Positions 12,573-22,122 of a stretch of DNA of 64,000 nucleotides are shown here, piece by piece. Location of the stretch: contig JBLDXI010000017.1 of assembly GCA_047495785.1 (NCBI GenBank), forward strand, positions 3,658,001-3,722,000, given 5' to 3'. The stretch comes from Lepidodermella squamata. Its lineage: Eukaryota; Gastrotricha. Below the pieces are notes generated by a model. It did no database searches, was not told the DNA's origin, and saw only the letters and a program-made list of their open reading frames with translations. Numbering within the stretch: position 1 is the stretch's first letter; each line of letters opens with the position of its first letter. The translations under genes and the position numbers were made by a program.

Positions 12573-14096
12573 CTAAACAAATTGCACTCCAATGCCAAAC
12601 TGAAAGCCAGGTCGTGAACTATCCGTTGACTGAGTCCGTAGAGGTATGGTATAATTCAGCTCAAGGCGGGCAATTGAGCCCAGACGCATAACAACTCCAG
12701 CACCTGCTGATACCCTTATAGAACTTTCGGTCTTGGTTGGAAATCGAGCTAGAGATTGCAACAATTGAGGTGCCGTCAAGGCGAGGTCACCGGCAGTTAA
12801 AAAGCCGTGTAGCTGAATAGGATTGGGACCATTTTGAGAGCTCTCTTCTTCGCCATCCAAGCTACTTGCCGAAACTGTGGGCCGGCCCAAAAACGGCAAT
12901 GGCGCATAAGCGTGAAGAGCAGCCATCCAAAAACAAGATCCTCCAATCACATTGCTGTCAGCAGTATTTGCTGACGGAGTGGCTCCGTAGCCTACTCCTC
13001 GAAGGTTGAAACCGCGCAATGTCAACGGTCCACCAATGAAGTAGCGATCGGGCAAAGCCAAGTTATAACCACCAAATGGCGAAATATGGCCGGCAGTCAA
13101 AGATCCATGCACAGTAATAGGAATTTTTTTAAGTGTCTGAGCGAACTGCAGCTCAACTTCGTGCTTAATAGCTCTTGAATCACCAGGGGGCAAAGAAATT
13201 TCCTGAGTTAGACGTGCCAAAGCGCCACTCGTGGGTAGAGTTGTACTGTCACGAGTATCATATGACAAAAAATGGCGCTGTTGTCAAAATAAAGTTCAAA
13301 AGCCGGTAATTAAAATCAACCTGCTACAAAACTAACCAAAGAACTCTTCACAGAGTCTCCTTCAAGAGTGCGCAATGGCAATGGAGTAGTCTGTTGCAGC
13401 GCCTGAAACATAAGAGGAAGTATAGACGAAAAGAAATTGACCATTTCCGCAACTTACATCAATCCGACGCCAAATATGCTCAAGTCTGAAACCATATTTC
13501 AGTGGATGATAACTTTTAACTGGCAATTCGTGGCCAAAGAAAACAAAGGTGTCCCGCTGACGGTAGGTCGAAAACGGGACGAGAAAAGGCATGCTATTCT
13601 CAAATCCGGAACGACCGAATCCGAAAGTAATCTGGCGATTAATATCCGCCATGTATGGGAGCGCGTAACTAAAAGCAAAGCCATTTTCAGAATGGGTTCC
13701 TCGAATCAACTCGACAGATGCCTGATCAGCATTTCCGGTAGCATTTATTAATCTCCCTCCCAAACGTAACGCCATTCCATTGGTTTCCAGCTCCGTCCGA
13801 ATGCTTGCTGAAGTCCTACGACGTTCCCGCACAAGTAAGGTAATTTCATAGTTCGGAACAGGTTGATTTTGATCCATTTCCTTACGAGAAACGTCAACGA
13901 CGGCGCGAACATGGGAAAATACGCCGATAGAAGCCATGTGTTGCCGCACATCGTTCAATGACGTGAGCAATTCAGCGACCGTATTAGCTTCGAAAAGCGG
14001 TGATGTAATTAATTTGAGCAATTCTGTGCGAGTATTTGCAGCGCCAACCACATGAATTCTCCGAACCTGAGCTCCTGCATCCTCTTTAACATTCAT
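12573..14096 (-). CDS. Sorting and assembly machinery component SAM50 (Omp85/BamA family)
   Basis: Mitochondrial outer-membrane beta-barrel that inserts other beta-barrels (porin, TOM40) and contacts the MICOS complex. Exons 14096-13458, 13402-13337 and 13277-12573 give 469 residues, the length I recall for human SAMM50. An N-terminal POTRA domain (VRRIHVVGAANTRTELL onward) precedes the bacterial surface antigen barrel. Diagnostic stretches are DTRDSTTLPTSGAL, DRYFIGGPLTLRGF (the conserved L6 loop, with LRGF in place of the more common IRGF), IARLELNYTIPL and the terminal FQFGIGVQFV strand that carries the sorting signal. The start chosen is the ATG at 14096, 28 nt after a probable splice acceptor; an upstream coding exon cannot be excluded. 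The retrotransposon lies 414 bp upstream. Confidence 0.92.
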
Positions 14097-14510
14097 GATA
14101 GGTGTTACTAGACTATCATATAGCCTAAAAATAAACTTTGAGTGAAAATTCGCAATAAGAATAAGGTTAATTAGCATAAAGTCAACAAGAGAATACTGCA
14201 TCGAACACTTTTCTAGCACGTCCCACTTCGCTTTTCGCTTTTGGTCCATAAGTTATGATCAAGCGTAACGGTTTTGAACGGATCACAAAGTGATCAACTT
14301 TTCTACTAGAATCATAGGCGACTGAATGAAGGCTATTCTGCATCTCACACATTCCTGCACTGAGCATCCGCATCTTCGGTATTCGTCGGTATACCAATAA
14401 ACTCCGTACCAAACTAAACACTTTCATGCGAGCTCATTCAGAAGCGCCATCGCGCGGGAAAAAACATTTTTATCATATTATTAATTTTTGTATAATATAA
14501 CAATTAGTAG
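14097..14510. other. SAMM50 5' flank up to the retrotransposon
   Basis: About 0.4 kb, probably promoter and 5'UTR exon of SAMM50. No convincing coding exon was found. Confidence 0.45.
14506..14510. repeat. Target-site duplication AGTAG, left copy
   Basis: AGTAG directly abuts the left LTR and recurs at 22394-22398 directly after the right LTR. A 5-bp duplication is typical of integrase-mediated insertion of Gypsy elements. Confidence 0.85.
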
Positions 14511-14781
14511 TGAAAGGTAGCCGAGCTGCCTTGACCTGGTTCGTTGGTTAACACAAGACGACTGAATGCCCAAATAACCACGTTTATTGCTAATAAGGAT
14601 AATCACTAGTAACGAGCAACGAGCCCAAATGAATATAATTGGCGCATATTTATACGCTGGAAGCTGCGCCATTCATGCTTCCAGCGACGCCACGTGGCAC
14701 TAGCCCAATCGCCTGCGGCAAATAATAAGCATGAAGGACGAATGAATATAGAATACAATGAATAAGCCTAGACCCCTTACA
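14511..14781 (-). repeat. 3' LTR (left), 271 bp
   Basis: Begins TGAAAGG and ends CCTTACA on the plus strand, so it has the TG...CA ends of LTRs. It matches 22123-22393 at every base I compared. Confidence 0.92.
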
Positions 14782-14800
14782 CCACTCCCCCACCCTAAGA
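14782..14800 (-). other. Polypurine tract of the retrotransposon
   Basis: On the minus strand, a purine-rich run (TTAGGGTGGGGGAGTGG) sits directly before the 3' LTR, where plus-strand DNA synthesis is primed. Confidence 0.6.
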
Positions 14801-15616
14801 AAAATTCCATAATTTTTAAAGGCAAAATCACGGAACGCTTTAGGGTGTCAGAGCTCACAATAATAAAACATCAAAACCGGGGCCGAACAACAATAGCTAT
14901 TAAAATATCACTAGGAAGAAACTAAAAAGCACGCGACAAACGCAGCACGGTAGTGAGGAATCACTGATCCGAAGTTCCAGGCAATGATATCAAAATAAAC
15001 TATCGAGTTCACAACATATTTACAAAAATAAAGCAGACGTAGACATACATTCTGTTCGCGTCGGAAGGGTACATCCGACGGGGCACGCACCAAGACGGCA
15101 AAAAACTGAAAGGAACGTGAGGAATCACGCCTTATAATGATGAAGCGAACAAAATGTACCTCCACGAAAGCTGCATACAGAAAATTAAACCTCTACGATT
15201 AAACACTCGTTTGTCGAAGCCCGAAGCGAGTAACCAAGCAAAAATAACACATTTGCTGGTATTTGAAATTGACATTTAAAAAATAATTTTCATGACCACA
15301 GAAATAAAGCATAATATCCATTATTAATTAAAGAGCGGAAACAATGAAATTTTTCAAACAAAAAAATGCGGGGCTCCAAGCCAAAGAATTCTTGAATCGA
15401 TTCCAACGATCCACACCGTTTGAACAAAGTTTGAAGTTCTGACCGTAGAAGAAGCCTTTTGCAACCTATTTACACGCATATATACACTATTTCGACACAC
15501 TTATTACGCTGAGAAGGACACACAGTCATTTATTATCATTTTCTAGGTTTTTTTTGTTATGCCAAGTGCCACACAACCTGTCTTGGCCGCCAAGCTGCAG
15601 ACTACGCAATGCTGAA
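14801..15616 (-). other. Noncoding tail of the retrotransposon
   Basis: About 0.8 kb between the ORF3 stop and the purine tract. Only short random frames are present; no envelope-like protein was seen. Confidence 0.55.
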
Positions 15617-17281
15617 CTACCACTCATTTGGCTGCTGATTATCAGATGAAGAGACAACATTTACGCCATTTGGCCATTGCCACTGCCACCTAGCCTGGCC
15701 TTGCTCGACCTGTCGATCCTCCCGTAATTGTTGACCCTGCTGCATCGGTTGAACACTGTGCGTTGGCCTCGCACTCACAACCGGCTGACGTTCTTGTGCC
15801 CCAGGTTGCGACCAAGCCTGCTGGCCATATGGAGCCACCATCGACGCTGTTGACGGAATATCCGCAGGTTCGTACCTGTAACTTTGAAATTTTTGCAAAA
15901 ACATAGGGGGTCTCACCTGTCCCATTGATGGTAACAAGGGCGGGGGTAACCTGACCGGGGCAAATAACGGCGGAGGCAATTGCTGAACATCCTGGTGCGG
16001 AATTAACGGGGGAGGTATTAACGGAGGAGGTAGCACTGGGGGAGGCAACAACGGGGGAATTGATTGATCTTGGGTACCTCTTAACTGTGTACACAACGAC
16101 TCAGCAAATTTGCCGGTACTCAAGTTTTCCCTAACTTGGGGGTCCAAATGCGCTGCCGCTTGCTTGCAGTAGTATTGCAAATGTCCGGGCTCCTTACAGA
16201 GAATACACGCTAACGGGGGATATAAGCAGTCAGCCCTTTCATGGTTCTTCTTACCACAATTAAAACAAAATATTTTCTTCAGCCTAGGGAGCAACTGAGC
16301 TCGACTCGCAGTCTGGCTCGTTTCCTGGGAATTTTCCGGGGGAATTACGGGGTCCACGTCCATGGCCGACGTTTCACGCGGGGTTGGGGGGCACGCCTCC
16401 GTTTGAGTGGAGACACTCTCGACCGGGGGACTCAGTTCCGTTTGGGTGGAGACATTCCTAGAACACCGGAAACTAAGACATTCCTGTAAAGCTTTCCAGG
16501 CAGACGCTCTGGACGGTTTCCATGACAATGCTTCCATAAGTTTTATTTCTGGCGACTTCTTCGGTTTCACCTTGGTTACCGGAACAGTAACCACGCCCGA
16601 CGTCGCTGGGGCTTTGTCAGCCTTCGACGTAGACGCGGAGTTCGACGCCGTTTTCTCAACTGGACCCGTTTTCGCATCCAGTTTCACGGATTTCACCGGC
16701 GGTGCAGCCGGACCCTTCCTAGTTTCTTGAGTCGGCCTCGATTTCACGCTTGGCTTGACTACCGGTTCCGTCGGCCTACCCGGTCGTGTTGACGCGCCTG
16801 GTTCTCGTGCAGTTGCCGTTCTCGTCGCCAGCCTCGATGTCGACGGGCGTTCCCGCGCCACCGGCGTACCCTTGACCGCTGCGGTCGACGCAACTGACCT
16901 GGCCGCCGTCCTCGCTGCTGGCGCTACCGCTGACGACCCTTCCTTTGCTTTCGGTCTAGCCACTACGAGGTTTTTGCTCGTCGTCCGACTCCCCAAAGCC
17001 TTAGGACGTGTCGGTCTGCGTGACGTCGTATCCACCGGGTCGTCCTCAATAACGATCGGAGTTAAAGCCTCCATACGTTGAAGCTCGTCGTTCGTGATCA
17101 CAGCGTTTCCCATTGGGCCTAACAACTCTTCTTCATTCAGTGCGGGAAGCATTTCAGAGGCAACAAAGGTATTGTTCAAAATTAACCGTAAATTTATAAA
17201 CACTCCTATCATCATATTTTTATTAGGGAAGATTTTGAGCCTTGTTTCCGAATAACGCATCTCTATCGAATACGTTTTCAT
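15617..17281 (-). CDS. Retrotransposon ORF3: zinc-knuckle, basic and proline-rich protein
   Basis: An intact 554-residue frame after integrase, in the position where env lies in some Gypsy elements, but with no signal peptide or membrane helix. The N-terminal half is rich in Arg, Pro, Thr and Ala. Two VSTQTE motifs follow, then two CCHC knuckles, CFNCGKKNHERADC and CILCKEPGHLQYYC (both CX2CX4HX4C), then a proline/leucine-rich tract and a Gln/Trp-rich tail. I infer nucleic-acid binding, perhaps a second Gag-like packaging protein. The first ATG is 17281, 62 nt after the pol stop; ATGs at 17260 and later are alternatives. A T-rich splice acceptor at 17312-17313 lies 30 nt upstream and could produce a spliced subgenomic RNA. 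I do not recognise a named family. Confidence 0.75.
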   Translation of the reverse strand: MKTYSIEMRYSETRLKIFPNKNMMIGVFINLRLILNNTFVASEMLPALNEEELLGPMGNAVITNDELQRMEALTPIVIEDDPVDTTSRRPTRPKALGSRTTSKNLVVARPKAKEGSSAVAPAARTAARSVASTAAVKGTPVARERPSTSRLATRTATAREPGASTRPGRPTEPVVKPSVKSRPTQETRKGPAAPPVKSVKLDAKTGPVEKTASNSASTSKADKAPATSGVVTVPVTKVKPKKSPEIKLMEALSWKPSRASAWKALQECLSFRCSRNVSTQTELSPPVESVSTQTEACPPTPRETSAMDVDPVIPPENSQETSQTASRAQLLPRLKKIFCFNCGKKNHERADCLYPPLACILCKEPGHLQYYCKQAAAHLDPQVRENLSTGKFAESLCTQLRGTQDQSIPPLLPPPVLPPPLIPPPLIPHQDVQQLPPPLFAPVRLPPPLLPSMGQVRPPMFLQKFQSYRYEPADIPSTASMVAPYGQQAWSQPGAQERQPVVSARPTHSVQPMQQGQQLREDRQVEQGQARWQWQWPNGVNVVSSSDNQQPNEW

Positions 17282-17342
17282 ACCAAGCGTTCCAGGAAGA
17301 TACTCACCGTGCTAAAAAAAGGAACAAAACATCGAAGCAATA

Positions 17343-19661
17343 TTACGAAAGATCAAATTCATCCGCACTGTATTTAGTGCTGGGGATGCGGGTCCTCGAC
17401 GATTGTCTTGTCGAGCCGGACTTAACATCCGATCTTGCCCTTTCATCCCGACTTGGTTGGGGAGGTATGTTTATTTGTTCACCCTTCTGTGCCGTTCCAT
17501 TACACGTTTTCTCTTTTGCGACTTTCTCAGTTACCGGTTTTTTTATGGGTTCTGACGGCTCCTCGATCGGGTCGATTTCTTCCGGCAATTTCAACTCGTC
17601 GGGTTGGTTTTTCCAGGCTATTAATTTCACAATATTCTCGACCTCCAGCTTGCCATTCCGAAGGATCCGTACGTTATTGGTGCCCAGTACTTCTCGCACT
17701 TCGAACGGACCCTCAAATCGGTTCCCCAGTTTACCGCCGTCCTTTTCGTGGAGTTTACGGCGCACCATGTCGCCTTCTTTAAACGGGTTCGCCGGCCGGG
17801 CTGACCCGTCTACACGACGCTTGTTGGCCGCATTGGCTTTCTCTTGGGCTTTGTGTGCTTCCGCCCATATTCGCGACAATTTCTCACGCAATCCTTCCGC
17901 CTTCTTTTCACTTTCGGGCGTCGGGTTCCTTGCCGGGGGCAGCGGTCCCAAAGCGAATGCCGGTTGGCGGGCTTGCACACCGTACGTCATTTCGAACGGC
18001 GACTTCCCGGTGGAAGCATGTGGGGTGGTGCGATACGCAAACATTATCAACGGCAGATAATACGACCACGACTTACGGAACTTCCGCGCCATCGTGCCCA
18101 GCATATCTCCGAGGACTTTGTTGAACCTCTCGTTCTGACCGTTGCCTGGACCGTAGTATACCGTGCAGCGCGATTTCTCGATCCCCAGCACTCTGCACAA
18201 CGCCCGAGTTAGAGTTGTCTCGAACTGTCGACCGTTGTCGCTATGGAGTTTTTCGGGTATTCCTCTGTTGCCGATCCACAGCAATAGCTTGCGAGCGGTA
18301 TCTGAAGCCGTAATCCTCTTCATGGGGAATGCCTCGGCCCATTTGCTGGCGTGATCGTAAACCGTCAAGATCCATCTGTGACCTTCGGACGATGGTAGTG
18401 GGCCTACGAAGTCGATGGCGATTAACTCGTTTGGTTCTTTGGGTGACATGTGCTGCATCGGACCCCGCGTCGCAATGGTGCTGTTCTTTCGTAGTTGACA
18501 TCGGGTGCATCCCTGGCAATACAATTTGATGTCAGTAACCATACCTGGCCACCAGTATGCTTCTCGGAGTCTGGCCCATGTTCGCCTCCAGCCCAAATGA
18601 GCGCCGCCGAGGGAATCATGGCCTTGGAAGAGCAACGTCGGTCTCATCTTTCCGGGCACCACGAGGGCTTGCTTGCCGTCTTTCAGCGTCAGGTACAGTA
18701 ACTTGTTGGTCTCGTTGTTCTTAATATCTGCTCGGTTTTCCCAGACTTGTATTTGCCGCTCGGCTGTAGTCAACGGGGTCAACCGTAATTTGGTGCTCGT
18801 CGCTGGTTTCGGTCGTTCGATGATGGGTGCCACCCAATCCGTTCTCCGTAGCGCTTCGAACTCCACTTCTTCCTGCTGAGCGGTGTTGATTTCCTCGTTG
18901 GACCACTGCAAATTCGACAGTTGGATGACATTGACCTGTGGCGGGTCGCTATCTTCGAACGTGCGAGTGAGTGCATCTGCGTACTGGTTAACACCGGGCA
19001 CATGGACCAGTTCGAAATCGAACTCTTGCAGTTCGTGGATCCATCGCCATAATCGCTGTCCGGGTTCTTTCATTGTCTGCATCCATACCAAAGGGCGGTG
19101 ATCTGTTTTCAACAGGAACCTGCGACCTTGGAGATAACCGCGAAATTTTCGGCACACGGCCCAAAAGATGACTAAGGCTTCTCGTTGTATGGTGGAATAA
19201 TTGCGTTCCGCCTTGGTGAGAGCTCGGCTGATGGCGGCCACCAACCGTAACTTCCCAGGCTCTTCTTCTTGGCACAGTAGGGCACCTATACCGGTCTGAC
19301 TCGCGTCCGTGTATAGGATGAATTGTTTCTTAAAATCGGGGGCCGCTAATACTGGGGGTTTCAAAAACGTTTGTTTAACCGCCTCGAAGGCGTCCTCCAT
19401 TTCTGGGGACCATGCCAAAGGGCCTTTTCCTGTACAGACTTTGGTTAGGGGTTCGATGATATCTGCTAGATTTGGGACGTAGGGTCTCAAGAAACCTACC
19501 AGGCCTAAGAAGGCTCGCATTTGTTTCACACTGTCGACCGTTGTCGCTATGGAGTTTCGGGTATTCCTCTGTTGCCGATCCACAGCAATAGCTTGCGAGC
19601 GGTATCTGAAGCCGTAATCCTCTTCATGGGGAATGCCTCGGCCCATTTGCTGGCGTATCAT
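17343..19661 (-). CDS. Retrotransposon pol remnant: RT connection, RNase H and integrase
   Basis: 772-residue frame. The first 40 or so residues are read from the inserted 127-bp patch and are not a natural RT N-terminus. Recognisable sequence resumes at MRAFLGLVGFLRPYVP (end of the RT thumb/connection). RNase H follows with its acidic residues in LYTDAS, QREALVIFWA and LKTDHRPL. Integrase then shows the His/Cys zinc region ending CQGCTRCQ, the catalytic core with Asp in AIDFVGPLP and HSDNGRQF and Glu in NGQNERFNK, and a C-terminal GPF module (RFEGPFEVREV). RNase H and integrase look intact; the RT catalytic core is missing. Confidence 0.88.
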   Translation of the reverse strand: MIRQQMGRGIPHEEDYGFRYRSQAIAVDRQQRNTRNSIATTVDSVKQMRAFLGLVGFLRPYVPNLADIIEPLTKVCTGKGPLAWSPEMEDAFEAVKQTFLKPPVLAAPDFKKQFILYTDASQTGIGALLCQEEEPGKLRLVAAISRALTKAERNYSTIQREALVIFWAVCRKFRGYLQGRRFLLKTDHRPLVWMQTMKEPGQRLWRWIHELQEFDFELVHVPGVNQYADALTRTFEDSDPPQVNVIQLSNLQWSNEEINTAQQEEVEFEALRRTDWVAPIIERPKPATSTKLRLTPLTTAERQIQVWENRADIKNNETNKLLYLTLKDGKQALVVPGKMRPTLLFQGHDSLGGAHLGWRRTWARLREAYWWPGMVTDIKLYCQGCTRCQLRKNSTIATRGPMQHMSPKEPNELIAIDFVGPLPSSEGHRWILTVYDHASKWAEAFPMKRITASDTARKLLLWIGNRGIPEKLHSDNGRQFETTLTRALCRVLGIEKSRCTVYYGPGNGQNERFNKVLGDMLGTMARKFRKSWSYYLPLIMFAYRTTPHASTGKSPFEMTYGVQARQPAFALGPLPPARNPTPESEKKAEGLREKLSRIWAEAHKAQEKANAANKRRVDGSARPANPFKEGDMVRRKLHEKDGGKLGNRFEGPFEVREVLGTNNVRILRNGKLEVENIVKLIAWKNQPDELKLPEEIDPIEEPSEPIKKPVTEKVAKEKTCNGTAQKGEQINIPPQPSRDERARSDVKSGSTRQSSRTRIPSTKYSADEFDLS
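18224..18352 (-). repeat. Integrase source segment of the 127-bp duplication
   Basis: This 129-bp part of integrase is repeated at 19530-19656 in the same orientation. The two copies differ by two T residues in a homopolymer run. Confidence 0.85.
18786..18977 (-). repeat. Pol source segment of the 192-bp duplication
   Basis: Sequence from the RNase H-integrase junction, repeated base for base at 21907-22098 in the same orientation. Confidence 0.88.
19530..19656 (-). repeat. 127-bp integrase-derived patch replacing the RT core
   Basis: Copy of 18224-18352 lacking two T residues, placed where the RT fingers and palm should be. It abuts protease/linker sequence on one side and the RT connection on the other, and brings a stop into the protease frame. 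Confidence 0.85.
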
Positions 19662-20394
19662 TCATTTTTTGGTGCCTTTCGGCTGGGGTCAAGGGTTTTC
19701 TGATTTCGGGGAAGAATCGGTTTTCTGTATTGTCTTCATCTAAATCGTCTTCCTCAAAGTCCTGGAACCATAGCTCATTGTGGTAGTGTAAAAAGGGTAG
19801 GGCCGGCATCTTTACGTTACGCCAATTATCCTCGGGAAGGATTTTCTTTTCCTCTACTCGGGGTAATTTAATACTCCAGCCTATTTCCGAATTTCTTTTG
19901 AAGATGAGAGCGCCTTCATCTAAGTCGATGAGGCATTTTTCTTTTACTAAAAAATCAAGGCCGAGTATCATTGGGTATAGGGCTGTTTTTACAACTAAAA
20001 ACTCGGCTTCGAAAGGTAGATTGCCTAAGTGGAATTTTAGTTTGGTTTTGCCTAGGGACGTGAATTCATTACCGTCAGCACCGATTAACGAGGATTTTTG
20101 TTCTTCCAGCTTGCCGTCAGCTTTCTGCAGCGTATCCAAATCGATGAGGCTGATGGAGGCTCCTGTGTCCACTAACGCTGTGACGTGTTCGACTGACTTC
20201 AGTTTGCGGAACTCAACAACGGCTGCTAGCATTCTCTTGGTAACAATAGAATTTTTAAAATCGGCGATTTTGTAGTGTCCATTCTCTTTTACAACGCAGA
20301 CAGGTGTGGTGTCGTTCACAGCCTGCTGCTGGGTCTGTTTCACTTTTTTGGACAAACGTTTGCAAGGTGATTCGGGTCGCCACATACATAGCAA
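19624..20394 (-). CDS. Retrotransposon aspartic protease (pro), truncated into the patch
   Basis: Frame open across the end of gag, shifted -1 relative to it. The retropepsin active site is ALVDTGASISLI and the later hydrophobic MILGLDFLV is typical of the family. A linker follows and the frame stops at 19624 inside the 127-bp patch, so it no longer leads into RT. Expression is expected by -1 frameshifting at 20343-20349. Confidence 0.82.
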   Translation of the reverse strand: MLCMWRPESPCKRLSKKVKQTQQQAVNDTTPVCVVKENGHYKIADFKNSIVTKRMLAAVVEFRKLKSVEHVTALVDTGASISLIDLDTLQKADGKLEEQKSSLIGADGNEFTSLGKTKLKFHLGNLPFEAEFLVVKTALYPMILGLDFLVKEKCLIDLDEGALIFKRNSEIGWSIKLPRVEEKKILPEDNWRNVKMPALPFLHYHNELWFQDFEEDDLDEDNTENRFFPEIRKPLTPAERHQKMNDTPANGPRHSP

Positions 20395-21803
20395 GATCTG
20401 TCGGCGAACCTTGGATCGATCCTGGGGCAGTAAAAGCGTGCGTGATCGATGGAGCCACAGTTATTGCAGGCCTGTCGATTTCCAGATGGGGACCTGGAGC
20501 GGGTGCGGTTGGCTGCTCGCTGGGCCGCTTCTCGAACGGCGGCGTCTCCGGGACGGGTGTATTCTTGGGCCGTCAAATTTGACAGGGTGGGGCGGGCAGG
20601 AGCCGCCAATTGGCCGGGAGTGATCAGCCTTGATGAATTTGGTGTGTGCGTCCACTGGGTGCTCGTATGCGTCACTTGGCGTGTGGTGCCTGCCGAAGAC
20701 GGTGTCGAAGATACGGATGATAAGGTCGGGTCACCTGTCCAATTCGTTAGGTTGACCAGCGGTTCCGCCGGTGTGCTCGATGCGATCGGTGTCGGTAACA
20801 TCGGGACCACCACATTCGGCGTGGCTGCTACGTTGGTGCGAGCTAATGATTCCAGGAGCGCTCTCACTGCCCTCATATCTTCGCGGGTTTCTTGTACGGT
20901 CCGATGATTCTCCTCGACGCGGGCTTCCAAACGTTCAATGCGTTCATCACGCTGTTCAAATTGAACGCGTCTGGTTTCGTCGCCCTCGAACTGCGATCGT
21001 CGACTTTCACGGCCGTAATTAGCGCCTGAACGTGTGACCATGTTGACCATTGCTGGTGTCGGTGGCCTTGACCGTTCGTAGCTGTTAGCGAAGCTCATGA
21101 GGTCGCTGTCATCAACTGGGGCTACCGTGGTTGACTGTTGCCAGTGCGGTTGCTGTTGTGGGTGATGGTAGGCAGCCACCGGGGGAGGTAGGTTTCCTGA
21201 CACCCGGTGGTTCAGTTGCTGACGGTTTCTGGTTTCGCGGTCCACGGCTTCGCGATCCCGAATGCGCTGAATCACCTGTTTGCGCGTGGTAATCTCACCC
21301 GATTTCATCCGCATGGCCAACTCTCGGCTGAATTTCTGGTCGGCTAGACCTGCGACCAACTGGTGCATAATGGCGGTGGACCTCTCTCTTTCGTTGTTTG
21401 GGTACGCCCATCGCCCCCATTCTTCCAGCTTGGCTTCAAAATCGATCAAAGGGAAGTCGCCTTGATGTAGGAAGAGCATTTCACGTTTCGCTTCCTCCGA
21501 CGTGGGGGGTTCACCGTCGATCACGCGTATTACCTCCGTGCGCAGATTTTTCCAGGAAGCATCTTCTTCGAGATCTTCTAGTGCGCGGGTGACTACGAAG
21601 CCCCGTTGGCCCAGCACCTTCTTCAGCAGGATTGCTTTGGTCAGATTGTATACTCCCATGCTCTCCCACGTGCCTTCATTGTTATCTAGGTACTGTCGGA
21701 GCGAGTAGCCTGGTTTCTTCTCGAACGGGGTGATGGCGTTGGAGCTCAGGATACGGGAGTCGATCGGGAGACCGTCGATAATTGACTTGCGCCTGTCTGT
21801 CAT
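20340..21803 (-). CDS. Retrotransposon Gag polyprotein
   Basis: 487 residues from the ATG at 21803 (MTDRRKSIIDGLP). The central part resembles a retrotransposon capsid domain. A Gln/His-rich region and a charged helix follow, and two CCHC zinc knuckles sit at the C-terminus, CNNCGSIDHARFYC and CYVCGDPNHLANVC. The reading frame upstream of 21803 is open but has no earlier ATG. The stop at 20340 directly follows a slippery heptamer. Confidence 0.88.
   Translation of the reverse strand: MTDRRKSIIDGLPIDSRILSSNAITPFEKKPGYSLRQYLDNNEGTWESMGVYNLTKAILLKKVLGQRGFVVTRALEDLEEDASWKNLRTEVIRVIDGEPPTSEEAKREMLFLHQGDFPLIDFEAKLEEWGRWAYPNNERERSTAIMHQLVAGLADQKFSRELAMRMKSGEITTRKQVIQRIRDREAVDRETRNRQQLNHRVSGNLPPPVAAYHHPQQQPHWQQSTTVAPVDDSDLMSFANSYERSRPPTPAMVNMVTRSGANYGRESRRSQFEGDETRRVQFEQRDERIERLEARVEENHRTVQETREDMRAVRALLESLARTNVAATPNVVVPMLPTPIASSTPAEPLVNLTNWTGDPTLSSVSSTPSSAGTTRQVTHTSTQWTHTPNSSRLITPGQLAAPARPTLSNLTAQEYTRPGDAAVREAAQRAANRTRSRSPSGNRQACNNCGSIDHARFYCPRIDPRFADRSCYVCGDPNHLANVCPKK
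20343..20349 (-). promoter_or_regulatory. Probable -1 ribosomal frameshift site
   Basis: On the minus strand the heptamer A AAA AAG is in the gag zero frame directly before the gag TGA, and the protease frame is exactly -1. This matches the X XXY YYZ rule. A downstream stem is possible but was not established. Confidence 0.7.
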
Positions 21804-21906
21804 GTTGATTTGGTTGTTTATTTGGAAAAAATAAAAGTGGACCGGAATAAATTTGATATTTTTATTTGTCCGACTTTTCGTCACCTTATTGGTCTTAATT
21901 GGCTCT

Positions 21907-22098
21907 TAATTTGGTGCTCGTCGCTGGTTTCGGTCGTTCGATGATGGGTGCCACCCAATCCGTTCTCCGTAGCGCTTCGAACTCCACTTCTTCCTGCTGA
22001 GCGGTGTTGATTTCCTCGTTGGACCACTGCAAATTCGACAGTTGGATGACATTGACCTGTGGCGGGTCGCTATCTTCGAACGTGCGAGTGAGTGCATC
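21907..22098 (-). repeat. 192-bp pol-derived insert in the 5' leader
   Basis: Exact copy of 18786-18977, lying between the primer-binding site and gag. In an ordinary element this region is untranslated leader. Confidence 0.88.
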
Positions 22099-22103
22099 GC
22101 TGC

Positions 22104-22121
22104 TCCCGGGTCTCGGCGCCA
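22104..22121 (-). other. tRNA primer-binding site
   Basis: One base after the 5' LTR the minus strand reads TGGCGCCGAGACCCGGGA, complementary to a tRNA 3' end ending in CCA. The priming tRNA species was not identified. Confidence 0.8.
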
Positions 22122-22122
22122 A

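Noticed and set aside
14182-14427. Extra N-terminal coding exon for SAMM50
   Set aside because: The frame is open but has no resemblance to SAM50 N-termini, and the protein from 14096 already has the family length.
14801-15616. Envelope gene in the retrotransposon tail
   Set aside because: Only short frames, without signal peptide, fusion peptide or membrane anchor.
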